From the NCBI GenBank assembly GCA_015501585.1, contig JADNRY010000002.1, positions 186,001 to 250,000 of the forward strand: a stretch of DNA of 64,000 nucleotides. Reading direction: 5' to 3'. Shown here piece by piece: positions 43,014 through 56,446 of the stretch (position 1 is the first letter of the stretch; the number at the start of each line of letters is the position of its first letter). The notes below the pieces were generated by a model. It saw nothing but the letters and a program-made list of their open reading frames with translations, did not search any database and was not told the origin of the DNA. This DNA comes from Rhodocollybia butyracea. Its lineage: Eukaryota > Basidiomycota > Agaricomycetes > Agaricales > Omphalotaceae. Made by a program: the position numbers and the translations under genes.

Positions 43014-46000
43014 GTATGAGTACTGCATTGGAAGTTCAGCACCCATTTTCAATGGACAAATGCAGCCTGTCAGGATAAGGAAGTTTTTGTGAAGGTACAG
43101 TGCTTGATATCACATACCTTTGGAAGCAAATAGAGCTTTAGTGCTGCCCCGAGGGCAGCCTTCTCTTACAGGAATGGGTGGGCTTGAACAAGCAGGTGAA
43201 TTGAGCAATAATCAATCTATGAGATGACGCACATCAGTGTCAGTTTGAATGGCTGAAAAATGAAGAGAATTTACTCCTATGATGCTGTCGCAATTGGCAG
43301 TTACAGTACAGTAGCTGCGCGCACACTCTTTGCTTGTATGCAGTGCAAACCACACAATTCGGGTGTTGCAGCAGGTAAAGATGGCTGAGGAGGAGTGTAT
43401 ATTTCTCGATGGTGAGGGCAACTTTGGGAAGTGCAGAAACCGGGGCATGTGAGGCTTGTATTTATGGCTTCGGAAAAAAAAAAAATGAAGCCTACGTCAA
43501 TATATGTACTGATTCGAACAGATCTCTGAAATTTTAGGCTCCAACGAAAGAAATCCGGATGTTGCCAAATTGTGAACATTACCTCGATCGCCGGGCCTAA
43601 TCGCGATACATGGACTTATATGCACAGTTGAACCTTGTAATACCAGTCGTGTCGCTGTACAGTTAGCTTTCTAATATCCCGAAGATTGAGGTACAGACTC
43701 TAAATGTCATTAAATGCGTAATTCATGCATTCGTGAGCGAGTTCCGTGAGCTGCAAGCGGTCAGTCATACTGGATCTTTGGCTCTGTCGCACCGACTTTG
43801 GCATAGATGATCGATGGCTCTGTGACATATTCACTGGCATGCTGTCCCTTAAAAGTTACGAGCGTCGTAGGCATGGTGGTAAAAGAGCTGAAAAGGCAGC
43901 CACGGTCAAAAATTTTGACAGAGTTTCAGTTTTCCGGATCGCACTTACCGAAATTGATACAAAGAATCATGTCGGAGCTGGAATATCCTCTGCTCTAAAC
44001 AAGTTTCTTGCATAAATAGCACATTGTGAAGTTTTATCGTCATTGAAAGTGAAGCCGCTGGTTGTTCAATGAATTGTCATGAAACGGAACCAATAGCCTT
44101 GAGAAGAGTTCCGGCGTTTTCATAGTAGCTATCTGATGCAGCGACTACTGCGAGTGGGCTAGCATAGAGAACAGAAATTGAGGACTGCGGTCCCCTGCTT
44201 CCCCGCTAAAAGCCTGGACCGTAATCATACTTTAGTCTTTCACCATGAAAGGTTCTGAGCGGCTAAAATTAAGCGGCAAACCTGACCCATAAATTGAGCG
44301 TTGAACGAGGACTAGTTCCCTGATGGATTTATGATTATGTCAAAAGCCTGGAGGACGGGGAGCCGTGATATCCAGGGACTACATGGAAGTTTTTCTGAGG
44401 ATACCCCTTTTTGGACCTTACTTACTATAGATGGCAATTTTCTGTGCAGAGGAACTAAGCGTAGCAGTTATCCCGATGGCGAACTCTGAGTGAGGGTAGG
44501 TGTGGTGTCGACTTGACTTGCATGTCGACTGGTATAGTTGCAAGCCGCAAGGACTCGTGTGATTCTCATACTCAAGAATTTCAAACTCCGCTTGCCAAAC
44601 GAGGGTCTCACGAACCTTTGCCACCAGAAGTTATTAGCGAACGGCTTTTCTTCACTGGGGGCGGCCTTCTGCTTCCACGGAGTGGGCTATCTACACAACT
44701 AGTCGATCGATGTTCGCTTCCGAGTCCGCCGCCTTCATTTTTCTAATGCCATTGCAGCAGCAAGCTCCGCAACCTTTGGTGTTGCGGTTAGCATGAGGTA
44801 GACATGGAGTGACCTGGAAGACAAACTGAAAAGAGAGATTTATGTGGAGCCGAGTATCACATCATACAAAAGAAGAACGGGTAAGTAGCGCAAAAACTTC
44901 TGTCAGGAAACAGCCAGCGTGATATATAATCAGTAAGTGAATTGAGGGCAAGCACAAGATATTACATGAAAGAGATACAAAACAACCGAAAGGGCAACAG
45001 TCATAGGAAATATCCGAGTGTCTCCGAGTGCCCGAGCGCGAAATCAAACCGATGGAAAGCACGGAGCATACACTAGCCACTGTCGGATAGCATTGGTGAG
45101 TAAGAAGTCGAGTGAGATCACTTCGTCGCTGCGCGTTGCTGACATGCTGTCGGATGTGTGGTTTGTAGTGGGTCAGCTTGAATACTTAGCCTTGATCGTT
45201 CTAGGATAAAAGATGAATATCAACTTGTGAAACACTGCTTATTATGATTCACAGAAAATGGCCAAACATACTTGAGCGAATCTTAGGCCAAATCTCAATA
45301 ATCTCAGGCTCACACGAGCAGGTTCAGTTGTTTTGGAGTCCTTTGACCGCGCCAAATCAGAACACTCATATCTAATCAGATCAGATCAGAAGAAACTCAA
45401 ATTGACTTACTTTCTAAATCATTTGCGAAAACTCGTTTCCATTCTCATCCCTTAGCAGAGGTTGGGTTGGGAATGCGGAGCACGCTCGGGCAGGGAAAGT
45501 GGTCACCCGCAGGTGGGCACTTTCGGCGGTTAGCCGCTTGCTGTGATTCGCTATAGGAGAGTGGTATGTACACACTGAACGGCATGTATGAATGTAATCA
45601 CTGTGTAAGGGGATGAGGAGGGGAGCTGTGAGAATTTCGGGGTAAATTGACAGACCTACGGACGGAAAGCTGGCTGCATTCTCATAATCTGTGAATGAAC
45701 CTTAATATCAGTTGTTCGTATGAGAGCGTGCTGCAATCAGAAAGAGAAATTCAGAAACTTTGTTCAGACGCCAGTATTCTCTCCTGGCTTCACGAGTGTT
45801 CATCGTTCGCTGTAGCCAGCCACTACTAAGTACATTTGAGCATATAATATCGAGTCTCTGAAAAAAAGATTTTTATCCCACCTTAGAAAAATTCTTGATA
45901 CAAAATTTACTCCATTGCGAATGCTACGAAAGTGGCGAGGGAGTTTGTAAGGACTCTGAGATCACTATACTCTTCACTTTACCGTTGCGCGGGTCCTGGT

Positions 46001-46475
46001 TGTTCTTCAATGGGCCCGCGCCGGTTACTTCCCTTCTTCCTTCCTTCCTGGCAAAGAGCGAAATCATCTGAGCATCTCGGACAGGGCCCGAGATCCACAT
46101 ATGTACCAGCAATGCACCAAACCTTAAGCGCTTAAGCTTTAAGCCTCAAACCTTAAATTGCTCGATATCGGGGGAGATCGGAATCGCGTCGATGTAGAAT
46201 CAGTAGATAGGAGACGTCCGTAGCCAGTTCGAACTTAAGTATAGTCGGCAGGCCTCAAAAACCAAATGAGAAAAAAAAAACTCAATGGCCATAGGGAGCA
46301 GCCTCGCTCTTGGGATAACTATAAGATGGAGCCCTCGGCAGGAACTCTTCTAAAGATGTGAAAGGAAGACCTGACGCCTGATAGCGGATAGCGGACTGAT
46401 TTAGTTGTACAAGAGAATCGATTATAATGATACAGAAATAAGACATAACCAATACAAACAATACTCCGAATCGAT
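43014..46475. other. long intergenic region, no gene recognised
   Basis: About 3.5 kb with no convincing gene on either strand; frames at 43746-44015 and 43301-43579 lack recognisable motifs. A 12-nt A run is present at 43475 and CTTCCTTCCTTCC near 46036. It may contain long untranslated regions, unrecognised lineage-specific genes or decayed sequence. Confidence 0.4.
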
Positions 46476-46950
<475 letters not shown>

Positions 46951-47242
46951 TGCTAGTTAAGAGTTGAAGGGGTTGACGTTGAGTATAAAGTTGCGACGGT
47001 GGAGCGTCGACGAAATCAAAGGCGGATGATAAGACAAAAGAGAAAGTGGCGGGCCATTATATATCACCGACTGGTGGCTGTGCCAAGAATGATTGTTGAG
47101 CGTGATCAACGCGGCTTACGATCACGTGCGGTCAGCGCGTCGCGTTTGTATAAATAAGCCGAGTTTTGTCAGATGTTCCTTCATTCCCCACCACCGCCAC
47201 TACCACTTCACCAACTTTTACCAACGCTTTTACATATCTGCA
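46951..47242. promoter_or_regulatory. shared divergent H4/H3 promoter
   Basis: 292 bp separate the two histone start codons. A TATA-like TATAAATA lies at about 47149 for H3 and TATATAA (read on minus) at about 47060 for H4. Paired H3-H4 genes under one promoter are the usual arrangement for S-phase co-expression in fungi. Confidence 0.75.
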
Positions 47243-47815
<573 letters not shown>

Positions 47816-49474
47816 ACGTTTCCTTGGCTTTCGTTGTACATTTCTATCATTATTGTATTGTACTTTGTATTTCCTTTCCTCTTTTACTCGAATTTCGAGC
47901 TACATATGTAGGCAAATATCATTCGATTTGTTGCCCTTTTGAAAAGCTTTATTCAAGTTCTTCAGTCGCTGGGTCATTGCGTATTAGAAGTAAGTCTAAG
48001 GCGCACAAATCCAGTCAAGACTTCTGTCTATGGGAACCGAGGCTTGAGGAGGTGTGGAAGCTTAAGTAACTGTACGTATGCTTCCGAGAATGGCCAACGG
48101 GGGGTAAACAGAAGCATAGGAACCAGAGATATGTAGAAACACATTCTCCCAGTGAGCGCCAGAGGAAAACCAAACCCGCATTGGGGCATATTCGCACCAT
48201 GGCCCATGGCTCTCAGCGGATCTCATTGATCCTCGTCCCACAAGCAAGCCAAACCCCACGCAACTCGATGATATGAAACCAGCACACTAAATGATCAACG
48301 TTCTTGGGTCTGGTTCAACAGCGGGTACAGGTTAATGAGCAAGTCATGCAACAGAGTGAATCAGGTGCCCCGACTCATCCTCATGTTCGATAATCTCTCC
48401 GATCGGCTTCGGATATTCAAGTTAGTCCTGATTGTAATGTCGAACAAGTCATCAAGCTCCAAGCTCATCTCATGGTGGGACGCTGGTTCATCCGGGGGTT
48501 TCCGTAGAGAAACGGTTCATCGTCGAGAGACGCCAGAATCCTTCGGGAAGTCGATGTGGGCTACAATACCCTTTCAGACCCTAAGATGTCTGCATATGTC
48601 GGGTGAGATGTTGCGGGAGTTGTCATATGTGGGACAGAATAATAGCCAAGCGATCCGTTGCATACCTCTCAGCGTTTCTCGGGCTTGCAACCCAACACAT
48701 CTTCTTTTCAGGCTCCATTGACGGGATCTCAGGCCACGACCTAGTAAAAGTGGCTCTGTGACCATATATATACAGAGGTACTTGGCAGAATTGATACCAC
48801 AAAGAACGAGGCTAGTGTCACAGGATTCCCGGTGGCATACCATCGCCATACACTGGAGTCCACTGCCAGGAGCTGCTGTAAATCCACTGGGATAAAAAAT
48901 CAAAAGCTCCGAAAAGCTTCAAACTTGCTTCTGCGCAGTCTGCCATTGTAAATTTTCGCCACGGATAGCTCTACGGCTATATCTATAGCGGATAGCTGAC
49001 AATTTACATACCGGCTATTTTGGGCATTGAGCGTACCGTTGAACTGGCAACGGTACCAAGCTTTCGCGAGCGCCAAGAGCGCAGCACAAACCTATGAGAC
49101 CTTGAACAGCGCATTTTGTAACGCCAGGTTGAATGAACGAGGAAAACGGAAAGTAGCTTCCAAGAGTTTTATAAATTTGTGCTCGAGAGTACAAGGACAA
49201 AAGACTAAGAAAACAAAGAGAACAATCACGTTGATTGTCAATGTAGCCAAGAGGCTGAGCTGACAAGTCAACAAGCCGACAGAAATGATTGATTGCCGGC
49301 TGAATCATACTACAACGAACAATGCTGCCGTGCTGCGGACATTTTTACTTTTTGCCACCATCTTCTCGCTGGGCGAGCATAGCCTGCTCATCCTTTTCCC
49401 CTTCCTTCCTTATAACCGACACCATTTCTAATCTTTCCCTCTTTCCCTGACATTTCTACCTACTTTCACTCACG
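47816..49474. other. intergenic, no firm gene
   Basis: H3 3' region, then sequence with weak coding-like pieces on the minus strand (for example GRILASLDDEPFLYGNPRMN near 48500) but no gene model. A local inverted repeat TGTAAATT..AATTTACA spans 48948-49010. CT-rich sequence (49385-49470) precedes the protease start, as is common for fungal promoters. Confidence 0.4.
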
Positions 49475-51349
49475 ATGGTTTCCTCATCATCGCTATTCCC
49501 TCTGGCACTGCTGGTCTGCTTGTCAGCTAATGTTATTGCTGCTCCCCATCCCTCTTCTTCATTCCCTTTATCCATGGATTTACGGAAGGAGAACCCCAGA
49601 AGCTCGGACTATCGATGATATTGGTGCTTGGGCCCGGGCGCACAAGCTAAATGTGGAGGCGAAGTACGGAAATCCCTCGTCAATAAGTAAACGGGCAGCG
49701 AGCGGTCAGAATCTGTGCGTAGTGTGGCTGTCCTTCCATCTCCCTACTAATTTTTTTCTTCAAAACACATAGAATCGTCAACCAGAATGCAGATTCTAGG
49801 TGACTCAGAATATTCTAAAATTGCGGTCGTTGACTTAACAACTATTGTCCTAGTTTTTTCGGCTCTGTCGCTGTTGGTACCCCCCGGTGGCGTACGAAGT
49901 TATTTTAGACACTGGGTCTTCGTATGTCTCAATCGTTTTCTTTGAGCTTTCACTATTAAACTCTTTATCAGTGACCTGTGGTTAGCCGCGTCTACTTGCA
50001 AGAGTAAGGCATGTAGCGGCATCGCGAGTTTCAACCCGTCGTCTTCTTCTACGTTCCAGAACTTATCGAAACCGTTCAGCATCACATACGGAAGCGGCGA
50101 AGCTGCTGGAAGCCTCGGTCAGGATGTTGTTCAAATGGCCGGATTCTCCGTTTCAAACCAAATATTTGCGGTTTGTGACCAAGTGTCGGAAGGCTTGTTG
50201 AATGAACCTGTGTCTGGCTTAATTGGTCTTGCCTTTTCAACGATTGCGTCTTCTGGAGCAACCCCTTGTGGCAGACCCTAGCCTCCAGCAACGCATGGAC
50301 TCAGCCGCTCATGGCTTTTCAACTCACAAGGTACTACTTTTTTTTGCTCTGGTTATATCTCACTAATGTATAAACAACTCAGATTCAACAATGCTACCCA
50401 GGCAAAGGATGTTGAACCCGGAGGAACATTCACAATGGGTAGATATCTTTCATTTACATCGTTACGGACGCTATACTGACAGCTGATATAGGTGCTGTCA
50501 ACACCAGTCTTTACACGGGTGATATTGATTACAATCCTATTCCCAATGATGATGTTTCGTACTGGTTGCAATCCGTCTCTAGTGCGTTTTCAGCTCATCC
50601 ACACTGTTCTGCGCATCCTCATGTTCCTCTAAATAGGTATAACCTCTCAAGGAAACTCTATTCCCGTCCAATCAGGTACCGACGCACTTGCTGCTATTGA
50701 TACTGGTACAACTCTTGTTGGAGGCCTGCTGCTGCTGTCGCCGAGATCTACGCCAGCATTCCGGCTCCGAAGCAGGAACAGGAGATATGGAAGGCTACTA
50801 CACCTATCGTAAGTATATGGCAATTTCTTCGATCAGCAGTCTCATTGCTAATCTTCTTCTAGCCTGTTCAACACCGGTCCAGGTAACAATGGCTTTCGGT
50901 GGTCAGAGCTGGCCTATCAGTCCTGCCGACTTCGAGGCCCAGGATTTGGGTGGCAATACATGCATGGGGGCTTTCTTCTCCCTTGAAACAGGTTCGAATA
51001 CCCCCGCTTGGATTGTTGGTGACACTTTTTTGGCAAGTTGATTTCATGTTATTATCGGTCTGATAGAAACTAAATCATGTTATTATAGAAAAACGTGTAT
51101 TCTGTTTTCCGCTTCAATCCTCCCTCCGTCGGATTCGCTCAGCTTTCTTCTACAGCCCTTGCTATGAATGGTGTAAATGCTCCACCTCCTTCTCCCACCA
51201 TTGGCTCTGCGGCCGCTACCGTATCTGCCACTGGCACTGTGACTGGATCGCGAGAAACCAGCAGCAACGATGCTCTATCAACCATCTCTTCAAGTCCTCT
51301 AATTATATTTTACATTACTATGGCGATGCTCAGTATGTTACTGGCTTGA
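49475..51349 (+). pseudogene. A1 (pepsin-like) aspartic protease with GPI-type tail; frame broken several times
   Basis: A signal peptide (MVSSSSLFPLALLVCLSANV) is followed by a propeptide ending around SSISKRAASGQ. The mature enzyme has the first active-site motif ILDTGSS, then ITYGSGEAAGS, SGLIGLAFSTI and the second motif AIDTGTTLVGG, and ends near GDTFLKNVYSVFRF. A Ser/Thr-rich stalk and hydrophobic end (LIIFYITMAMLSMLLA) suggest a GPI-anchored, yapsin-like surface protease. Both catalytic Asp codons exist. However, the coding frame breaks about five times: near 49583, in the C run 49880-49885, and near 50266, 50725 and 50763. At least four of these look like single missing bases. It is a recent pseudogene or carries assembly errors. 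About eight introns. Confidence 0.85.
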
Positions 51350-51678
51350 TCACGTCGTGCAGAATCATCGATGCTCTGTCGGTCGATCTCTTTGGTAGTA
51401 ATTGTATATTATTAGATCAGTGATTTTTGGGTTTAGTGAATCATCATTCATCACTGCTTGCAAGCAACGGACTTCCTACTTATGTATCATAGATATGCTG
51501 AACTGTGGGGCACAATTACGGACAATCATAATATCTTACGTCTATATCAGGAATTTCCCTAAGGGAGTAGTAGCCTGAGCTGAAGGCAATGGATAATCAT
51601 TACTACTTTTATGCGCAAAGTAATTGTTATATATGGTGAGATGAGTAATAAGGGCCACTGGATATGTATTGTATCAGA
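51350..51678. other. convergent intergenic region
   Basis: 3'-to-3' gap between the aspartic protease and rhomboid genes; nothing else recognised. Confidence 0.5.
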
Positions 51679-53202
51679 CTATTCCGTGGCCATGGCAGTC
51701 CTCGCCCGACTCCATAACGTAGATCCGTGGTTGTAATACAGTACCCCAAATGCAGCACCACCCAGATGTGCCCAATGGTCAAACATTTTCCATCCCCGAT
51801 AAGCTCCAAACATGTCGAGGGCTAACAGACATATAAGACCTGTTTGGATATCGATCGGCGCGGAAGGAGGGAAAATCAACGAGATTTGTGAGCCTGGGTA
51901 GGCTAAAGCAACCATCGTCAAACACGAATAGGCTACTCCGGAGGCTCCCAGACTTCCGGAAAGAGTCATGGCAGATTTTGCGGTAGTTGAAGCAGCAGAT
52001 TTTGCTGTCGTTGTTGAGGCAGCGGCTACAGCGGACGCCCAAGTTTCAGTGACTGGCGGTGTACTGGCAGGAGAAGAGAGTTGAGCAATGAGTTTGGGAT
52101 AGCGGATTCGAGCACTAGCAACATGTGATACGAGGCTGGAGAATATGGCGGCTATAAAAGTTGATTAGGCTGGTAAAAAAGAGAAGGAGGGAAACCCGTA
52201 CCAGAGGTGTAGAATGTTATGAAGTGGTAAGCTGATGTAGACTCCAGCTGATCTGGTTCATTTTTGTCTTGCACTGAACGAAGATAGGTGGCGGCAGCGG
52301 AGCCTACAGAACAAATCAAGGATGAGTTTATTGTGAAAATCGATGTTGCAACGAACCAAATCCTTCTATAGCCAAACAGTTGAACGCAAGATGAAAAAAA
52401 CTTGCATGGCTGCAAAATGTAAGTTATTGTCAGGTACGTTTAGACCTGGCAAGCAAGACGATACCTAAAAGCACTGGTCAAGAGAGTATAGCTCAGACCA
52501 GATAGTGGATGATGCACAAACGCGCGATTCATCATCGGTTGAAGCCTTCGAAACTGCCAGAGGAGCCAAATTCCTCCGTTCAACAGACATATTTTCCAAC
52601 AGAGACGTCGGCCTTCGGAGGCATCCACGAAAGGCTGGAAAACAGCAATGTAGATCGTATTGACATAAGGTCGGATGAAATGGGGAATTTCCTTCGCCTG
52701 GGTGTTTATATGCTTATAGAAGGAACGTAGTTCCTACTCTCAGTTAGCGAAACGAATCGTGTTGACAATGATTGGAAGCTCACCTGGACCAGTTCTGATT
52801 GCTGGAATCTTCTCAGATCCACGTTAGTTATGTTCTGGACTGACCAGATACTTGACTGGGCTTTTAATTTTTCAAGCACTACGGCGGTTTCGATATTTGT
52901 AGCCAATGCCGAATACAGTAAAACAGCAGAGGAACCAAACAGAAAGAACTACATGAAGTTATCATTGCGAGTTCGTTAGAACAACTATTGGCTATCTTGC
53001 TTGCTTACCAGCACTTGGTTCCGAATGGATGGCCGAACAGAATTTGCGAAACTTGGTGCTTCCGGTTCGATAGGTGCGGATGCAGGGGGTTTTAGTTGGC
53101 TTGTATCCCTTGGGAATCTTAATAACCTTGTATACGATATATTACGAGTAGATTGGTGAAAAAGGCCATTTGTGCGAAGTTGTCGCGTACAGAGACGAAA
53201 CA
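51679..53202 (-). CDS. mitochondrial-type rhomboid protease (Pcp1/PARL-like)
   Basis: ATG 53202 opens MFRLCTRQLRTNGLFHQSTR, a basic, Ser/Thr-rich leader typical of mitochondrial import. Transmembrane segments follow: FFLFGSSAVLLYSALAT, CWKICLLNGGIWLLWQF, then RAFVHHPLSGLSYTLLTSAF and HASFFHLAFNCLA. The catalytic Ser is in GASGVAYSCLTMVALAYP (GxSG). The pairing His is in RGWKMFDHWAHLGGAAFGVL. This is the 6+1 helix layout of inner-membrane rhomboids that process proteins such as cytochrome c peroxidase and the Mgm1 dynamin in yeast. About six introns. The C-terminus ends soon after the last helix, as expected for the family. It is divergent from the methyltransferase gene, with only 74 bp between start codons. 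Confidence 0.88.
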
Positions 53203-53276
53203 TGAGATATTAACGCTTCAGCGCTCAATGTTGACGCGTAGCGCTTCGGCATTATATTCGGCCGCGATAACCTACA

Positions 53277-54381
53277 ATGGAACTACCAAGAAAGAAAGGT
53301 CTATGTTGCTTGCCCAATGATTCCGAACAAATTTCCGATGCAGACGAAGAGGTGGATAATACTCTATCCTTGTCTTTTGTGTTTTGAACTCTTCCCTGCT
53401 AGGTTTTCCTACTTTATACCGAGCTTCAGGCTCATCAACCCTCTTCGAGTTCTGGCGATCATCGTGGTTTAGGACAAGTAGACTCTCATCAAGATATCCT
53501 TACGGTCAACTTTACGCTAACCAAACCTGCGGAGTCTACTTCTCCTGCGCGTTCTTTCAAACGCAAAGGACGTCGTTCTCATGATGCAGAAATCCTTGAT
53601 CTGGAGATCCAAATTGCTCAGGATAAGACTTCTTTGCGAACTCGCAAAGGTGATACTGGAAGTGTCGTATGGAAAGCCAGGTATATCACCCTCGCTGAAT
53701 TTTAGTATCAATGCTCATTTCCGATTGCCAGTGTGGACTTTGCGTCCATGATATTGCAGGATGCTAGGTTTGGCTCAAATACCCTACCATCGCTCTTCGA
53801 CAGCTCAGAGCTGAAGAATGCACATGTCTTAGAGCTTGGGTATGTTTTGATTATTTTGTAATCTCCGACTCCCATTAATGCTTCTCGCTTGTAGCTCTGG
53901 CACAGGTATCCTTAGCGTCGCACTCTCTTCATTAGTACGACGTTACACAAGCACAGATATAGACGATATTGTACCTCTTATCCAAAAGAACCTCGTCTTG
54001 AATTTTCCCCAGTGGCCTCACGAGTCCAATGTCTCTTTGGCCGCTCTTGATTGGATTGAGCTACAAAAAACTTCAATTAGCAATCGCTCTCGATTGTTCA
54101 AATTCGATCCCGTTGACCTGCTCTTGGTTGTCGACTGTATTTACCATCCATATCTAATACCTCCTCTTGTCGAAACAATCGACTACCTGACTACGCCAGA
54201 CGTCACGACCGTATTGGTTGTAGTCGAGCTACGAGCAGAAGACGTAATTCGGGAGTTTTTGTCGTGTTGGCTGGGATTGTCTTTTTGGGAGATCTGGCGG
54301 ATAGGAAGCGGAGAAGAGCAGATAATGAGAAGACCGTACGCGATGTGGGTCGGCATTAAGCATATTTCGGAAACCTGTTAG
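53277..54381 (+). CDS. METTL21/RKM5-like protein-lysine N-methyltransferase
   Basis: ATG 53277 opens MELPRKKGLCCLPNDSEQIS. After a ~51-nt intron it continues VFLLYTELQAHQPS, then LEIQIAQDKTSLRTRKGDTG, SVVWKASVDFASMI and the SAM-binding motif I HVLELGSGTGILSVALSSLV (split by an intron). RRYTSTDIDDIVPLIQKNLV follows, then the post-motif LLLVVDCIYHPYLIPPLVET, which corresponds to the DxxY region of Methyltransf_16 enzymes. These seven-beta-strand enzymes methylate lysines on ribosomal proteins, chaperones or VCP; the substrate here is unknown. Four exons in one frame. It is the first of two related methyltransferase genes in this neighbourhood (the other is at 56447-57892). Confidence 0.83.
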
Positions 54382-54499
54382 ATTAAAATATGTAGGACCC
54401 TTTGAGGACCCTTGAAGTTTTTGGTGTAAGAAAGGAAACTCGGGCCGATTGTGAGCGCTCGTTTTCCAAAGACTCTTTCGCTCTTTCTTCACGCGACTC

Positions 54500-56318
54500 A
54501 TGGCTTATTTTCCTTCATCCAGTGCAGAAAATGACTACCCTCGCTCATCCTACTCAGGAACTCACGGAGACACTCAAAACTACCCTGGTTCATCCGTTCT
54601 TTGGGCCCATCTCTTGCGAAAAGACGTCCTGGCTTCTCCGTCGAAATCTGATTTACCTTTACCTCCCTTGGCTCCTGTGGACAAAAATGGAACATCTACA
54701 CGTATTCTCTTGCGTATGCTTGTCTGTTTCCTGTGTTTTTTTTTCAATAACAGCTCTCTGCGTACTTTCAGTTGATACGCAGGCGAATCTGCAGAAATTC
54801 GGACAAGTAGTAGGAGAACTAACCTCGAAAGTGGATCACGCGAAACATGAAATTGTTACGGTGAAAAATCTGTTTCAGCAGGATCGTGAAGCATTCATGA
54901 ACGAGTTCGTGGAGAAACGTGAGCTTTTCATCTGTTTTCGCTCATATATGCGTTCGAATTTGATACCTTGGCATGTAGTCAACAGAAGTCAATCGGAAAT
55001 CCACAAGAGTCTCGGTAAACCAGCGCAGAACAACAAACTAGAAGATTTACAAAAGAACTTCGAACTTCGCTTCGAAAATATGGATCAGAGGTTAATCGCT
55101 ATGCAGATGGTATATGTTTGTTCTTTCCATTGCTTTTTTTCCCTTACACGTCCTTAGCTTCATCAGACACAGTCACAATTACTACAAAACCAAACTCAAG
55201 CACTCCAATCTATACAGGATCAGCAAGCCACTATCATCGGTGCCCTCACTCCTTTACTGCCGCTTCTGCAAAACATTCCCCTCCACATCGAATCGGCAAG
55301 AAACAACCTCAGTGAATCTATATCAAACTCTGTGCAATCTATTCAACATGCTTCCTTTGCCAATCACAGTAATGCTGCACTCCTGGTCTCCCATCCACCA
55401 ACGAGAAAACGCTCAAATTCTTCCTCCTTTACTGAACGGAAAAGACGTAGGGTTGACGAAAACAGTAATGGGTCAGCCGTATATATGCATCCTACCGCCT
55501 CTCCGGCCCGTTCTAGAAACATCACAGCTTTCGCCGATAGACCTCACAACGTCTCGGGTCTGAACGGGCGTAAGCAGTCGCTTGTCCCGATTTCCAATCG
55601 ACCACCTCTGGCAGAACTGCCTTTGACAAATTATGGCGGGGGATTATCTGCTACCATTGTACCGCAGCAGCAGCGCTTTGCTCCTGCCTCCGAAAAACCA
55701 GAGCCAGTCCAGTGTCCAGAAACTCCGGTCATCATTCCACAAACCCCGCTAGTGAAGTCAAGCGACCATCTATCTCGGTTTCGACAAGGCTATGTACCCA
55801 CAACCAAAGATGCCATTAAACGTTCTCCCACCGTCTCTCTGAAGGACGCTAGTTCTGCACGCCATCCTTCGTCCCCTTTTACAAACGCTTCCAGAGCCCG
55901 GATGTCCCACACAACACCAAAATTCAAACCTTCCGCTGCTATTTTCTCTCGGACTCCTGGCCATTCTGGTCTTCCTGCCCAAGGTACCCCTCGTACACAA
56001 GGTCTCGCGAAAGCTATTTTCCATCAACCTCGTAACGATGCATCGAACCGGCTTGCTCCTCTTCCCGAGTCTAACATAGGGCCGGAACCAGCTACGACGT
56101 CACGTCCGAATTTTGCACCCTTACTAGAATCCAACAATACGAACTCTGAGTCTTCAAGCATATCAATGATGCCGCCTCCAACGCTAAGGCAACGGCGCTC
56201 ACCTTTCGTGAGTGTTTATTATCCTTGTACGCTGAATCCCACTCATCTTCAACGTCAGAGAGAAGGCCGACGCTTCATACCTTTACACGATTCTGACACA
56301 TCTGAAGACGAGCACTAG
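54500..56318 (+). CDS. hypothetical coiled-coil protein
   Basis: ATG 54500 opens MAYFPSSSAENDYPRSSYSG. Exons are joined over introns near 54710-54770, 54920-54985 and 55110-55160. The middle is helical and probably coiled coil (NLQKFGQVVGELTSKVDHAK; IVTVKNLFQQDREAFMNEFV; LHQTQSQLLQNQTQALQSIQ). The C-terminal half is basic, Ser/Pro-rich and low complexity, with SRTPGHSGLPAQGTPRTQ and ETPVIIPQTPLV. A final intron (GTGAGT at ~56208) leads to a short acidic end DSDTSEDEH. No domain recognised; the basic Ser/Pro-rich tail could suggest a nuclear or cytoskeletal regulator phosphorylated on SP/TP sites. This is an inference only. Confidence 0.65.
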
Positions 56319-56446
56319 AGAATCATATGCACTTGGAACTATATGAACCCGTCATGCACAACATGGATCGCTTGCTTGCTAGAGATAATATACTACTACT
56401 AAGTCAGATGTAGACGTACGTACTTTTGGCTGCTACATACAGCTTG

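Noticed and set aside
43746..44015. 89-residue plus-strand frame in the gene desert upstream of histone H4
   Set aside because: There is no motif, no plausible introns and no neighbouring coding support; chance frames of this length are common.
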